Below are positions 1 to 8,094 of a DNA stretch of 64,000 nt, piece after piece (the first letter of the stretch is position 1; each line of letters opens with the position of its first letter). A model generated the notes under the pieces. The model ran no database searches, had not been told where the DNA came from, and was given only the letters and a program-made list of their open reading frames with translations. Both the position numbers and the translations under genes were made by a program. The stretch comes from Leptotrichia massiliensis (lineage in GTDB: Bacteria; Fusobacteriota; Fusobacteriia; Fusobacteriales; Leptotrichiaceae), in the NCBI RefSeq assembly GCF_900104625.1, contig NZ_FNVZ01000005.1:620001-684000 (forward strand). The letters are read 5' to 3'.

Positions 1-1007
1 CAGGGATCATTGAATTGAGGGAATCATTTTCAAAATCTTATGCAAAAGTTGGAATTGATATTTTGCCTGAAGATATATTGATTACTCAAGGTGGAAGCGA
101 GGCTATTCAAATTACATTGCAAACTATTTGTAATCCAGGAGATGAAGTTTTAGTCCCAGAACCATATTATACAAATTATGACAGTTTTTTGAGAATTGCC
201 GACGCAAAGTTAGTTCCAATTGAAACATCTATTGAAAATCATTATCACTTGCCAGAAAGAGAAGAAATTGAAAAATTAATTACTCCAAAAACAAAGGCAA
301 TAATGTTTTCAAATCCAAGCAATCCTACTGGAATTGTTTTCAAAACAGAAGAAATGGAGTTAATTAGGGATATTGCAATAAAACATGATTTATATATTAT
401 TACTGATGAAGTTTATAGACAGTTTATTTATGATGAAGAAATTGAGAAAAGTTATCAGTCGTTTATGTCAATAAAAGAAATTGAAGATAGAGTGATTTTA
501 GTTGACAGTATTTCAAAACACTATAGTGCATGTGGGGCAAGAATAGGAGTTATTGCTTCTAAAAATAAAGACTTTTTAGCACAAGCGCTAAAATTCTGTC
601 AAGCGAGACTATCAGTATCGACAATTGAGCAATATGCAAGTACAAACTTAATTAATACGTTGGATACTTACATTGACAATACAAAATTAGAATACAAAGT
701 AAGACGTGATATGATTTATAATAATATCATAAAAATACCAGGAGTTGTAACATATAAGCCAAGCAGTGCATTATACTTAATTGCAGAACTTCCAGTAGAT
801 GATATTGAAAAATTTGCAATCTGGCTATTGACTGAATTTAGATATGAAAACCAAACATTATCGTTTGCACCAGGGCCTGGATTTTATACAACGCCAGGAA
901 AAGGTACAAAGGAAGCTAGATTTTCGTTTTGTACACATAACTTGATTGAAATTGAAAATGGAATGAAAGTGTTGAAAAAGGCACTGGAAGAGTATAATAA
1001 AAAATAG
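1..1007 (+). CDS. PLP-dependent aminotransferase, class I/II (5' truncated by window)
   Basis: Fold-type I aminotransferase, probably of the aspartate/aromatic AspB-like group, transferring amino groups between an amino acid and a 2-oxo acid with pyridoxal phosphate in the cytoplasm. The frame is open from base 3 (GIIELRESF...), so the N-terminus lies outside the window and the TTG at 15 is not the real start. Visible family features are the cofactor-loop GGSEAIQ, the SNPSNPTG segment, the DEVYRQF segment and the PLP-lysine motif DSISKHYSACGARIG, followed by the conserved Arg region near the C-terminus (ARFSF). Substrate cannot be decided from sequence. A hairpin follows the stop. Confidence 0.85.
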   Translation, partial: GIIELRESFSKSYAKVGIDILPEDILITQGGSEAIQITLQTICNPGDEVLVPEPYYTNYDSFLRIADAKLVPIETSIENHYHLPEREEIEKLITPKTKAIMFSNPSNPTGIVFKTEEMELIRDIAIKHDLYIITDEVYRQFIYDEEIEKSYQSFMSIKEIEDRVILVDSISKHYSACGARIGVIASKNKDFLAQALKFCQARLSVSTIEQYASTNLINTLDTYIDNTKLEYKVRRDMIYNNIIKIPGVVTYKPSSALYLIAELPVDDIEKFAIWLLTEFRYENQTLSFAPGPGFYTTPGKGTKEARFSFCTHNLIEIENGMKVLKKALEEYNKK

Positions 1008-1022
1008 TTTTTAAAATTTTAG

Positions 1023-1075
1023 TAGACTTGTTTAATAATTCAAAACGCTTGATTATGTAGACAAGTCTAATTTTA
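1023..1075 (+). terminator. Probable terminator after aminotransferase
   Basis: Nine-base complementary arms (TAGACTTGT at 1023-1031 and ACAAGTCTA at 1061-1069) separated by 29 nt and followed by a short T-rich stretch. The loop is long, so termination is plausible rather than certain. Confidence 0.4.
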
Positions 1076-1167
1076 TAATATTGTAGAGAAAGTAAAATTA
1101 TGATTATTTAATACTATTTCCCATTTAAATAGTAAAAATCATGAAATCCATAGAATTAAAGCATTTT

Positions 1168-1197
1168 TTGACAAGACTATTAAATTAATTATTATAG
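1168..1197 (+). promoter_or_regulatory. Candidate promoter for queH
   Basis: A consensus -35 TTGACA (1168-1173) and TTATAG (1192-1197) at 18-bp spacing lie about 70 nt upstream of queH, in the 260-nt gap after the aminotransferase. The gap also holds imperfect inverted ends at 1112-1126 and 1217-1231. Confidence 0.45.
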
Positions 1198-1268
1198 AAT
1201 TTTATTACTATTTTTTAAATGGGGTTTAGTATAAATATATAAAAAAATTTGGGAGAGAAAATAATTTA

Positions 1269-2021
1269 ATGAAAAATATTGGAAATATTGAACAATTGGA
1301 AAGTACAAAAAATACGGAAAGTTATATTGAAAGGGATATAAAAAATGCAAAGGAAATTCTGGAAAGAATGAATCCTAATCAGAAAATTAATTATCATACG
1401 ATTTTGACAAAACTGATTTCAGATTGGAAAAACAAGGATATTCGTCCTAAAATATTGATTCATAGTTGCTGTGCGCCTTGCAGTACTTATACGCTGGAAT
1501 TTTTAACGCAATATGCAGACGTGACCGTTCTGTTTGCAAATAATAACATTCATCCAAAGGCAGAATATATGAAAAGAGCCTTGGTACAGGAGGAATTTAT
1601 TAAGAAGTTCAACGAGCGTACTGGAAATAATGTTGGATTTATTGAAGATGAATATAAGCCGATGGTCTTTTATAAAGCTGTGAAAGGGCTGGAAAAGGAG
1701 AAGGAAGGTGGAGCAAGATGTACTGCCTGTTTTCAGATGAGGCTTGACATTGTGGCAAAAAAGGCTCAGGAATTGGGGTTTGACTATTTTGGAAGCGCCT
1801 TGACGTTAAGTCCGCATAAGAACAGCCAGCTGATAAACACGTTGGGACTCGAAATTCAGGAAATTTTTGATGTAAAATATCTGCCATCTGACTTTAAGAA
1901 AAATAACGGATACAAACGTTCAGTTGATATGTGTGCAGAATATGATGTGTATAGGCAATGTTACTGTGGATGCGTATTTGCCGCGATGGATCAGGGGATT
2001 GATTTGAATGAGTATAAATAG
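1269..2021 (+). CDS. queH: Epoxyqueuosine reductase QueH
   Basis: QueH-family (formerly DUF208) enzyme that reduces epoxyqueuosine to queuosine at the wobble base of GUN-anticodon tRNAs, the last step of queuosine synthesis; it is non-orthologous to cobalamin-dependent QueG. The 250-residue protein shows the adjacent-cysteine motif HSCCAPCSTY near residue 67, a central GGARCTACFQMRLD segment, and a C-terminal cysteine cluster YRQCYCGCVFA, as expected for the iron-sulfur and metal site. A GGGAGAG ribosome site precedes the ATG. No other queuosine gene is adjacent, so it appears to stand alone. Confidence 0.9.
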   Translation: MKNIGNIEQLESTKNTESYIERDIKNAKEILERMNPNQKINYHTILTKLISDWKNKDIRPKILIHSCCAPCSTYTLEFLTQYADVTVLFANNNIHPKAEYMKRALVQEEFIKKFNERTGNNVGFIEDEYKPMVFYKAVKGLEKEKEGGARCTACFQMRLDIVAKKAQELGFDYFGSALTLSPHKNSQLINTLGLEIQEIFDVKYLPSDFKKNNGYKRSVDMCAEYDVYRQCYCGCVFAAMDQGIDLNEYK

Positions 2022-2082
2022 AAGTTAGAAGATATTAAAAAACTGATTTGTTAGAAAATTATAAAAAAATTAAAAATTTGCC

Positions 2083-2111
2083 TTGAAAAATAAACGAGAA
2101 TAAGATATAAT
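2083..2111 (+). promoter_or_regulatory. Promoter of the ToxI-like repeat RNA
   Basis: TTGAAA (2083-2088), a 17-bp spacer and a perfect TATAAT (2106-2111). The predicted start near 2118 is about 20 nt upstream of the first RNA repeat, so this promoter should drive the antitoxin RNA and, by terminator read-through, the toxin gene. Confidence 0.75.
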
Positions 2112-2137
2112 ATACTTGAAAAGGATTAATAAAAGTT

Positions 2138-2316
2138 AGGTATTAAAAAGTTAGACATGAAGGAGTGAGTAAACCTAAGTCTTCCTGGTTCAGTCAGGTA
2201 TTAAAAAGTTAGGTCATAATAGGAGCGAGCAAGTCTGAGTCTTCCTGGTTCAGTCAGGTATTAAAAAGTTAGACCCTAAAGGAGCGAGTAGTCTAAGTCT
2301 TCCTGATTTATTAGTC
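2138..2316 (+). repeat. Three tandem direct repeats of 58-60 bp
   Basis: Unit 1 begins at 2138, unit 2 at 2196 and unit 3 at 2256, with unit 3 diverging near its 3' end. The shared blocks are AGGTATTAAAAAGTTAG, AGGAGYGAG and AGTCTTCCTG. The variable bases fall mainly in the predicted stem, where two of the three units keep pairing. Confidence 0.9.
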
Positions 2317-2336
2317 ATTAATTTAAAGTATTTTTT

Positions 2337-2364
2337 AGGCGATATTGTTGTGTATCGCCTTTTT
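2337..2364 (+). terminator. Intrinsic terminator between ToxI RNA and toxin
   Basis: Perfect 8-bp stem AGGCGATA (2337-2344) / TATCGCCT (2353-2360), 8-nt loop, then a T run. A terminator at exactly this place, between repeats and toxin gene, is the hallmark of type III loci, where it holds toxin expression below that of the RNA. Confidence 0.85.
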
Positions 2365-2383
2365 AAATGAAAGGGGAAATTAG

Positions 2384-2929
2384 ATGAATGAAAAGGATAA
2401 ATTATATTTTATAACATTAACGTCAAATTATTTAAAATATTTAGGGATTTATGAAAATAAAGTTTCATTAAAAGCAAACAGACCATTTATAGGAATAGTT
2501 TTTAAGGTAAATAACAAAGAGTATTTTGCACCATTATCTTCTCCAAAAGAAAAACATAAAAGAATGAAAACTAATATAGATTTTTTCAAAATAGATAAAG
2601 GTAACTTAGGAATTATTAATTTTAACAATATGATACCTGTTATCAATAATGATATATGTAGAAATAAATTGGATTTAGAAATGCTAAGTAAGAGTTTAAA
2701 TACAGATGACATAAAATATTTTAGATTATTAAAAAATCAATTGAAATATTGTGAAAAAAATAAAAATATTATACTTGCAAAAGCTGAAAAAATATATAAT
2801 ATTTTTACAAAAAATCTTGAGAAATTAAGTGAATCGCAGAAAAAAATGTATAGAAGAGTAAATAACTTTAAAGTGCTGGAGCATGCTTCAAAAGAATTTG
2901 AGAATGAATACATAACAGAATCACTTTAA
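2384..2929 (+). CDS. toxN: ToxN/AbiQ-family type III toxin endoribonuclease
   Basis: 181-residue protein matching the ToxN/AbiQ family of endoribonucleases, which block growth or abort phage infection unless bound by their repeat RNA. Family signatures are PFIGIVFKVNNKEYFAPL near residues 34-51, the active-site loop PLSSPK with S52, S53 and K55 (ToxN of Pectobacterium has T52, S53 and K55 as I recall it), an FFKI segment, and LGIINFNNMIPV. The C-terminal half is helical and basic. An AAGGGG ribosome site precedes the ATG. It lies 19 nt after the terminator of the repeat RNA. The T-to-S change in the loop is conservative, so activity is likely. Confidence 0.88.
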   Translation: MNEKDKLYFITLTSNYLKYLGIYENKVSLKANRPFIGIVFKVNNKEYFAPLSSPKEKHKRMKTNIDFFKIDKGNLGIINFNNMIPVINNDICRNKLDLEMLSKSLNTDDIKYFRLLKNQLKYCEKNKNIILAKAEKIYNIFTKNLEKLSESQKKMYRRVNNFKVLEHASKEFENEYITESL

Positions 2930-3036
2930 AATCAAATTTAGAAAACAATTAATTTAATAGGATGATATTAAATAAATTTTGAATAAATAAAAAATATTTA
3001 ATTGGAAACAAAATAATGAGAACGAGGATTTGGAAA

Positions 3037-3723
3037 ATGAGAATTTTGATAGTAGAAGACGAGAGAATGATAAATGACATTATAGCTAGAACGCTAAGAA
3101 AAGAGAATTATAGTGTTGATAGTTGTTTTGATGGGCAAGAGGCGTTAGATTATATTTTTTCTGCAGAATATGATGTGCTGATACTAGATATAATGCTTCC
3201 TAAATTAGATGGGTTTGAAGTGTTGAAGAGAATACGGAATAAGGGAATACAGACTCCTGTATTGTTCCTTACTGCGAGAGAAAGTGTTCAGGATAGAGTA
3301 AAAGGGCTGGATTATGGAGCTGATGATTATTTGATAAAGCCATTTGATTTTGAAGAACTGCTTGCACGTATCCGTGTAATTCTTAGAAAAAATAGCATAA
3401 AGTCTGATTCAGTAGGAAATGTTTTTAAGATAGCCAATCTTACGGTTGACTGCAATATGCATACTGTATTCAGGGATGAAAAGAAAATAAAGTTGTCTCC
3501 AAAAGAATTTTCAATATTAGAATATATGATAAGAAACAAAAAAAGAGTTATTTCAAAAGAAAAAATTGAGCAGCATATTTATGATTTTGACTCTGAAATA
3601 AACAGTAATGTAATAGAAGTGCATATAAGGCTTTTAAGAAAAAAAATTGATACAGATTTTACGCCTAAATTAATTCACACTATAAGAGGTGTAGGATATG
3701 TCTTGAAGGAAGAAAATGAATAA
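3037..3723 (+). CDS. OmpR-family response regulator
   Basis: 228-residue DNA-binding response regulator, the cytoplasmic output of the two-component pair with the next gene. The receiver domain (1-115) has the acidic pocket E7/D8, the phospho-acceptor D51 in LILDIMLP and K101 in LIKPFDF; the C-terminal part (about 130-226) is a winged helix ending in the typical IRGVGYVL. The ATG at 3037 is preferred over one at 3016 because GAGG sits nine bases upstream of it and the protein then begins directly with the first receiver strand (MRILIVEDE). It overlaps the kinase start by 8 nt, so the two are translationally coupled. Confidence 0.9.
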   Translation: MRILIVEDERMINDIIARTLRKENYSVDSCFDGQEALDYIFSAEYDVLILDIMLPKLDGFEVLKRIRNKGIQTPVLFLTARESVQDRVKGLDYGADDYLIKPFDFEELLARIRVILRKNSIKSDSVGNVFKIANLTVDCNMHTVFRDEKKIKLSPKEFSILEYMIRNKKRVISKEKIEQHIYDFDSEINSNVIEVHIRLLRKKIDTDFTPKLIHTIRGVGYVLKEENE

Positions 3724-5110
3724 TAAGATTAATTATAATAAAAAAAGAATTTCAATAAAAACAAAAATTACGTTATGGTATACAAGCATGATAATTATAA
3801 TTGTGTTGTGCTTTTTGGGAGCCATGTTCTATATCAGTTCTATTGCTGTGAAAAATTCTGTTTATAAAAGGCTTGAAACAACAGTAGAGAAAATCAATAA
3901 GAGCATTGAACTTGAAAATGGGGAGTTAATAATTGACAATAATCTTAGCGTAATAACCGATGATATTTTTATTTCAATTTATGATAAAAATCTTAACTTT
4001 ATATACGGAAACACAGATATTGATTTAGAAGTTTCTCAAAATTCTGATGAAAGCAATAAAGTAAAAATAGTAAAACAGAAAAATTCAAATTCAAAATGGT
4101 ACGTTTATGATATAAGGAAAAATTTTATCGGACACGGAGAAATATTAATTAGGGGAATTACACCTTTTTCCAGCCTTGAAAAAAATATAGAACTAATTAT
4201 TTTAATATTTATTGTTATATTTCCATTTTTAATATTTGTTTCAGTTTTAAGTGGAAAATTTATAACAAAAAAATCCTTTAGTCCAATTGAGCAAATAGTT
4301 AAAACAGTTAATAAGATTTCAAAGGGAGATGATTTGTCTCAAAGGATTAATTTGCAAAATGGGGAAAGAGAAATTTATGATTTAGCAGAAACTTTTGACC
4401 AGATGTTTAATCGTTTGCAGGAGGCATTTGATAGAGAGGCTCAGTTTACATCGGATGTTGCTCATGAATTAAGGACTCCACTTTCAGCAATTCGTATGCA
4501 AAGTGAATATAGTTTGAAATATTTGAACTTAAATGAAGAATCAAAAGATATATTAAAAAATATTTTAGAAAAATCCAAAAAGATGTCAAGTTTAATTTCT
4601 GAATTGCTTATGCTTGCCAGAATGGATAAAAAAAATCAAAAACTTAATATCAAGAATGAGAATTTGAATGAAATTATTCAGTTAGTTATTGAAGTTGAAA
4701 GCAATTATGCTAAAGAAAAAAATATTAAAATTATTTACGATGAGAAAAATGATATTTTTGCAGATGTTGACAAGGATATGCTTACACGAGTTTTTATAAA
4801 CCTTATTTCAAATGCAATTACTTATGGGAATGAAAATGGAATGATAACAATAACTTTAGACAAAATAAAAAATTCAGATAAAATACAATGTAAAATTATT
4901 GATGACGGAATTGGAATTTCAAGTGAACATATTAATAAAATATGGAATCGCTTTTATCAGGTTGATTCTTCCCGTTCCAGTGATAATTCAGGACTTGGGC
5001 TTTCTATTGTAAAATGGATAATTGAAGAGCATAAAGGGACAATTATGGTAGAAAGTGAGTTGGGGAAAGGAACTGTTTTTACTTTTTACTTACCTGAAAA
5101 AATTTTGTAA
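3716..5110 (+). CDS. Sensor histidine kinase
   Basis: 464-residue membrane sensor kinase. Order: short basic N-terminus, transmembrane helix about 17-42, extracytoplasmic loop of about 115 residues, second helix about 158-182, HAMP, HisKA with phospho-acceptor H250 in DVAHELRTPLSAIR, and HATPase with N box NLISNAITYG, G1 DDGIGIS and G2 GLGLSIVKW. It overlaps the regulator gene, and a PepSY protein follows 61 nt later, an arrangement common for systems sensing cations, acid or envelope stress. The signal is not predictable from the sequence. Confidence 0.9.
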   Translation: MNNKINYNKKRISIKTKITLWYTSMIIIIVLCFLGAMFYISSIAVKNSVYKRLETTVEKINKSIELENGELIIDNNLSVITDDIFISIYDKNLNFIYGNTDIDLEVSQNSDESNKVKIVKQKNSNSKWYVYDIRKNFIGHGEILIRGITPFSSLEKNIELIILIFIVIFPFLIFVSVLSGKFITKKSFSPIEQIVKTVNKISKGDDLSQRINLQNGEREIYDLAETFDQMFNRLQEAFDREAQFTSDVAHELRTPLSAIRMQSEYSLKYLNLNEESKDILKNILEKSKKMSSLISELLMLARMDKKNQKLNIKNENLNEIIQLVIEVESNYAKEKNIKIIYDEKNDIFADVDKDMLTRVFINLISNAITYGNENGMITITLDKIKNSDKIQCKIIDDGIGISSEHINKIWNRFYQVDSSRSSDNSGLGLSIVKWIIEEHKGTIMVESELGKGTVFTFYLPEKIL

Positions 5111-5171
5111 CCTGACTAAGTAGGTTATTTTGATTAATATAATATATTTTTATTTATAGAAAGGGAAAAAA

Positions 5172-5903
5172 ATGAAAATACTAGAAAAAAGAATGACACC
5201 ATTTTTAATTTTAGCAATGTTGTCTGCTTCAGCTGACATAAATTTGTATTCTGCAGAAATAACGACTGTAACAATAAGAAACAATAGAGTGAGAATAAAT
5301 TTGGAAAGAGCCAAAAAAATTGTTTTTGAACATTCTAAAATACATTCAAATAATGCAAAATTGACAAAACTTATTTTAGAAAAAGAAAATAAAAAATATG
5401 TTTATGCAATTGAATTTTATTATAAAAATAAAAGATATAGATATAATGTTGATGCAAATACAGGAAAAGTAATCACATATAGTTCTACTGAAAGACTTAT
5501 ATCTGATTCTCGTTGGGGAGTTGGAAAAGATATAACATTCCAAGCGAAAAATGCACCAGCAGCAGCACCGTCACCAGCACCAATAGAACAAAGGACTGAA
5601 CCTGATGCATATGCTGATATGCAGAGTAAATTAGAATTTAGCAAAAGAATAACTGAGGAAGAAAGTTATGACAGAGCTAAATACAACTTCAGTAGGAAAG
5701 AAAAAAATGTGGAAATTATCATTTTAGAGCAATTGAAGAAAAATGTTTATGACGATCTGAATAATGCTTCATTTGAAGAAATTATACTTGTAAATGCTGA
5801 AAAATCAATCTATAAGGGTACAATAAAAGCCAATTATATAGAGTATAATTTTAAAATTAATTTGTCAACAGGTGAAATTCTAAAATGGAAATTGAAAAAA
5901 TAA
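5172..5903 (+). CDS. Exported PepSY-domain protein
   Basis: 243-residue protein with an N-terminal export signal (MTPFLILAMLSASADINLYSA) and two PepSY-like repeats: one at about 33-95 (ending YRYNVDANTGKVI) and one at the C-terminus (YNFKINLSTGEILKW). An Ala/Pro-rich linker at about 137-148 (APAAAPSPAP) separates them. PepSY domains are extracytoplasmic and are often encoded beside two-component systems, where they may tune the sensor or protease activity. Likely co-transcribed with the upstream regulator and kinase. The specific role here is unknown. Confidence 0.75.
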   Translation: MKILEKRMTPFLILAMLSASADINLYSAEITTVTIRNNRVRINLERAKKIVFEHSKIHSNNAKLTKLILEKENKKYVYAIEFYYKNKRYRYNVDANTGKVITYSSTERLISDSRWGVGKDITFQAKNAPAAAPSPAPIEQRTEPDAYADMQSKLEFSKRITEEESYDRAKYNFSRKEKNVEIIILEQLKKNVYDDLNNASFEEIILVNAEKSIYKGTIKANYIEYNFKINLSTGEILKWKLKK

Positions 5904-5925
5904 AATCTAAAAAAGTAAAAATTTT

Positions 5926-5960
5926 CAGTTAAATTTAAGGTTAATTTGCTAAGATATACT
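5926..5960 (+). promoter_or_regulatory. TTAA-repeat box and promoter (first copy)
   Basis: CAGTTAAATTTAAGGTTAAT (5926-5945) places TTAA at a 6-bp period, resembling boxes bound by OmpR-family dimers such as PmrA or PhoP. TATACT (5955-5960) is a suitable -10, so the box occupies the -35 position. An aligned copy with the same -10 offset lies at 7441-7475. Confidence 0.55.
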
Positions 5961-6030
5961 TGAATCTTTTTAAATTTAAACATATCATAATATTTAAGGT
6001 AGATTTATGATAAGAAAGCAGGGAATTATT

Positions 6031-7221
6031 ATGAAGAAGAAAGCAAGAATTTTATTAGCATTGGTTGTGGCAGGATTAACACTTTATGTTACAAATGGAT
6101 TTTCTGTACCAGCAATAGAAAAGGATTATATTTGTCCAATAGGAAAAGAGAAGTTTAGAAGCATTGATTATTCGCCACAATGTCCGACTAATAAATTTGT
6201 AATGTTCAAGAATGAATTTACAAAAGAAGAATTGGAAAAATATAAAAAAATAATAAACTCAAAAGAGTATAAGGCTATTCCTAAAAATTTGCCTAAAGAA
6301 TATTATTTAGGAAGATTTTATGAAATGGCAGGAGGATTTTCAGATAAGGAAATAGGTGAAACGTATTACAAAGCGTATAGAGCACAAATTAATTGGAATT
6401 TTGAAAATACTAATACTTTAAAGGAAAGTTTGGAAAAAGGGATAAGTTATCTTGAAAAATCTTTGCCTATGGAAAATGAAAGTGAATTTCCTTGGAGTTT
6501 AGCTTATTTATATATTAGTAACAAAGAATTTGGTAAAGCAAATGCCTTAGTGGAAAAACAGGATAAGAACATTCATTTGGAAAGAATAGCAAATTTTTAC
6601 TACACTCTCTCTGATATAGAAAAATCTCAAATAAACTATTATGGTTATGACTATATGGATTTTAATAAGGAAAGTATTGATAAAAAAACAAAAAAAGAAT
6701 TTAGAGAAAAAGCGTTGTATTACTTACAGGATGCTATTAAGAAAAATAAAGAACGTTATTCAGAGAAAGAACTTTTCAGACTGGTAGATTTATACAAATC
6801 TTTAGGAAATGAAAAGGCAATTGACGAGATATTTTCTAAAGCACCATCAGAATACTGGAGTTCAATTGTGTCATATTATTTAGACGAGCCTATAAGAAGT
6901 ATTGGTGATGTCTATGATGAAAAAAATTTAGCAACAGAAAATGATTTGAAAAAAGCACTAAGCTATGCTGACAAATTAGTAAAAATGATTTCTAAAAATA
7001 ATGGTGCTGATAAAATTCAATATAATCTATCTATAATTTTAAAAGCTGAAACTGAGCGTCGTTTAGGAAAATTTGAAGAAGCATCAAAAACTTTAAGTAA
7101 AATAAATATAACGGATATAAAAGATACTATTTACAGATATGATTTTGAAAGACTTAAGGAACTGACAGAGAAAAAAGATAGTAGTGTAAGAGAATACACT
7201 CCGTTACCAATTATGTATTAG
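6031..7221 (+). CDS. Exported helical-repeat (TPR-like) protein
   Basis: 396-residue protein with a signal peptide (KKKARILLALVVAGLTLYV), then a short cysteine pair region YICPIGKEKF...PQCPTNKF resembling the start of DUF2225-type proteins, then long amphipathic helices with tetratricopeptide-like spacing to the C-terminus (for example YLEKSLPMENESEFPWSLAYLY and ALYYLQDAIKKNKERYSEKEL). The ATG at 6031 is preferred to 6007 because it begins the signal peptide and follows AGGGAA. It lies behind the TTAA box at 5926 and so may be controlled by the adjacent two-component system. Function unknown. Confidence 0.6.
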   Translation: MKKKARILLALVVAGLTLYVTNGFSVPAIEKDYICPIGKEKFRSIDYSPQCPTNKFVMFKNEFTKEELEKYKKIINSKEYKAIPKNLPKEYYLGRFYEMAGGFSDKEIGETYYKAYRAQINWNFENTNTLKESLEKGISYLEKSLPMENESEFPWSLAYLYISNKEFGKANALVEKQDKNIHLERIANFYYTLSDIEKSQINYYGYDYMDFNKESIDKKTKKEFREKALYYLQDAIKKNKERYSEKELFRLVDLYKSLGNEKAIDEIFSKAPSEYWSSIVSYYLDEPIRSIGDVYDEKNLATENDLKKALSYADKLVKMISKNNGADKIQYNLSIILKAETERRLGKFEEASKTLSKINITDIKDTIYRYDFERLKELTEKKDSSVREYTPLPIMY

Positions 7222-7338
7222 TGTTATAAATCATAATAAAAACACTAAATTATCATAAACAAACTTAGGAGTAATAAAAAAACTGTATTTGAAATTTTCT
7301 TGATTTACAATTTTTTTATTGTATAGTAAAACTTCTTT

Positions 7339-7370
7339 AAAATAGTACTCAAAAGCTACGACTATTTTTT
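7339..7370 (+). terminator. Intrinsic terminator
   Basis: AAAATAGT (7339-7346) pairs with ACTATTTT (7361-7368) across a 14-nt loop and runs into six T residues. It closes the transcript of the 6031-7221 gene within the 277-nt gap. Confidence 0.65.
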
Positions 7371-7440
7371 AAATTTATATAATTTTTAGTAGTTCAATTT
7401 TAAATACGCTCAAGTATAATTTAATTTTTTTAAAAATTTT

Positions 7441-7475
7441 CAGTTAATTTTAAGGTTCATTTGTTAAAATAGATT
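7441..7475 (+). promoter_or_regulatory. TTAA-repeat box and promoter (second copy)
   Basis: CAGTTAATTTTAAGGTTCAT at 7441-7460 matches the box at 5926 with only two differences over 20 bases, and the similarity continues into a -10 (TAGATT, 7470-7475) at the same distance. It directly precedes the secreted-protein gene at 7499. Confidence 0.55.
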
Positions 7476-7498
7476 TATCAAAGGGAAAGGAGAAAAAC

Positions 7499-8044
7499 AT
7501 GAAAAAATTAGTTTTAACAGGATTACTTGTATTAAGTGCAATGGCATTTGCAGCAAAAATTACTACAACAGGAAAAAGCTGGGAGAAAATTGAAAAAGAA
7601 AATAAAGTTCCCGAACAGGAAATCAGTATAATGAATTTTAGCTGGTTGGATAAAAAAGATGGTGTAGAGGGTGTATATAACACATATAGCTTTAAAATAG
7701 GGAAATTAGAATCTGCTAAAAATAATAACTTTTATCTATCATCATATTATGATGAAAAACCTGAAAATGGTCTTCCGTTAGTATCAGATTTTAATAATAT
7801 CAAAAATTTAAATGGTTTTACCATTAAAGAAAGTCTTGATGAAAATTCTGAAGCTTATGTTTCATATTATAAAATAAGAAAAACAGCTGTAAAAGGAATT
7901 TATTATATAGACAACTATATTGGTCAAGATGGGAAAAAACATCCTAAATTGTACTTTGGATTTGATGAAAAAACTAAAAAGGTTGTAATTACTGATAAAA
8001 ATGGTAATATAAAGAATGTATTGGAATATTATCCAGCAGGTTAA
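7499..8044 (+). CDS. Small secreted protein, unknown function
   Basis: 181 residues with a clear signal peptide (KKLVLTGLLVLSAMAFAAK, cleavage likely after AFA). The mature part is rich in aromatic and charged residues with a repeated beta-strand character (YYKIRKT..GIYYIDNYIG, KLYFGFDEKTKKVVITDKNGN), suggesting a periplasmic or surface beta-rich fold. First gene after the second TTAA box and first of a run of five small exported proteins. I do not recognise the family. Confidence 0.6.
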   Translation: MKKLVLTGLLVLSAMAFAAKITTTGKSWEKIEKENKVPEQEISIMNFSWLDKKDGVEGVYNTYSFKIGKLESAKNNNFYLSSYYDEKPENGLPLVSDFNNIKNLNGFTIKESLDENSEAYVSYYKIRKTAVKGIYYIDNYIGQDGKKHPKLYFGFDEKTKKVVITDKNGNIKNVLEYYPAG

Positions 8045-8094
8045 TTATAAAATTAATATTTAAAAAAAATATAAACGAAAGCAAGGGATAAAAA

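Larger units (their letters stand above)
2118..2364 (+). ncRNA. Type III antitoxin RNA (ToxI-like), three ~59-nt repeats
   Basis: A noncoding transcript of about 245 nt is predicted between the promoter at 2083-2111 and the hairpin terminator at 2337-2364, immediately upstream of a ToxN/AbiQ-like gene. It consists of three direct repeats starting at 2138, 2196 and 2256. Each has an A-rich linker (GGTATTAAAAAGTTAG), a purine core AGGAGYGAG and a CTTCCTG element. Repeats 2 and 3 can pair UUAGRY with GUCURA around the core, while AGGA in the loop can pair with downstream UCCU, giving an H-type pseudoknot as known for ToxI. In type III systems the toxin cuts such a precursor into repeat units that then inhibit it. 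RNA function is inferred from layout and structure. Confidence 0.8.

Noticed and set aside
1639..1887. Minus-strand frame inside queH
   Set aside because: Shadow frame of a strongly conserved plus-strand gene, with no ribosome site or family features.
2138..2316. Three regular repeats as a short CRISPR array
   Set aside because: Units are contiguous 58-60 bp with no unique spacers, no cas genes nearby, and the promoter-repeat-terminator-toxin order fits a type III antitoxin.
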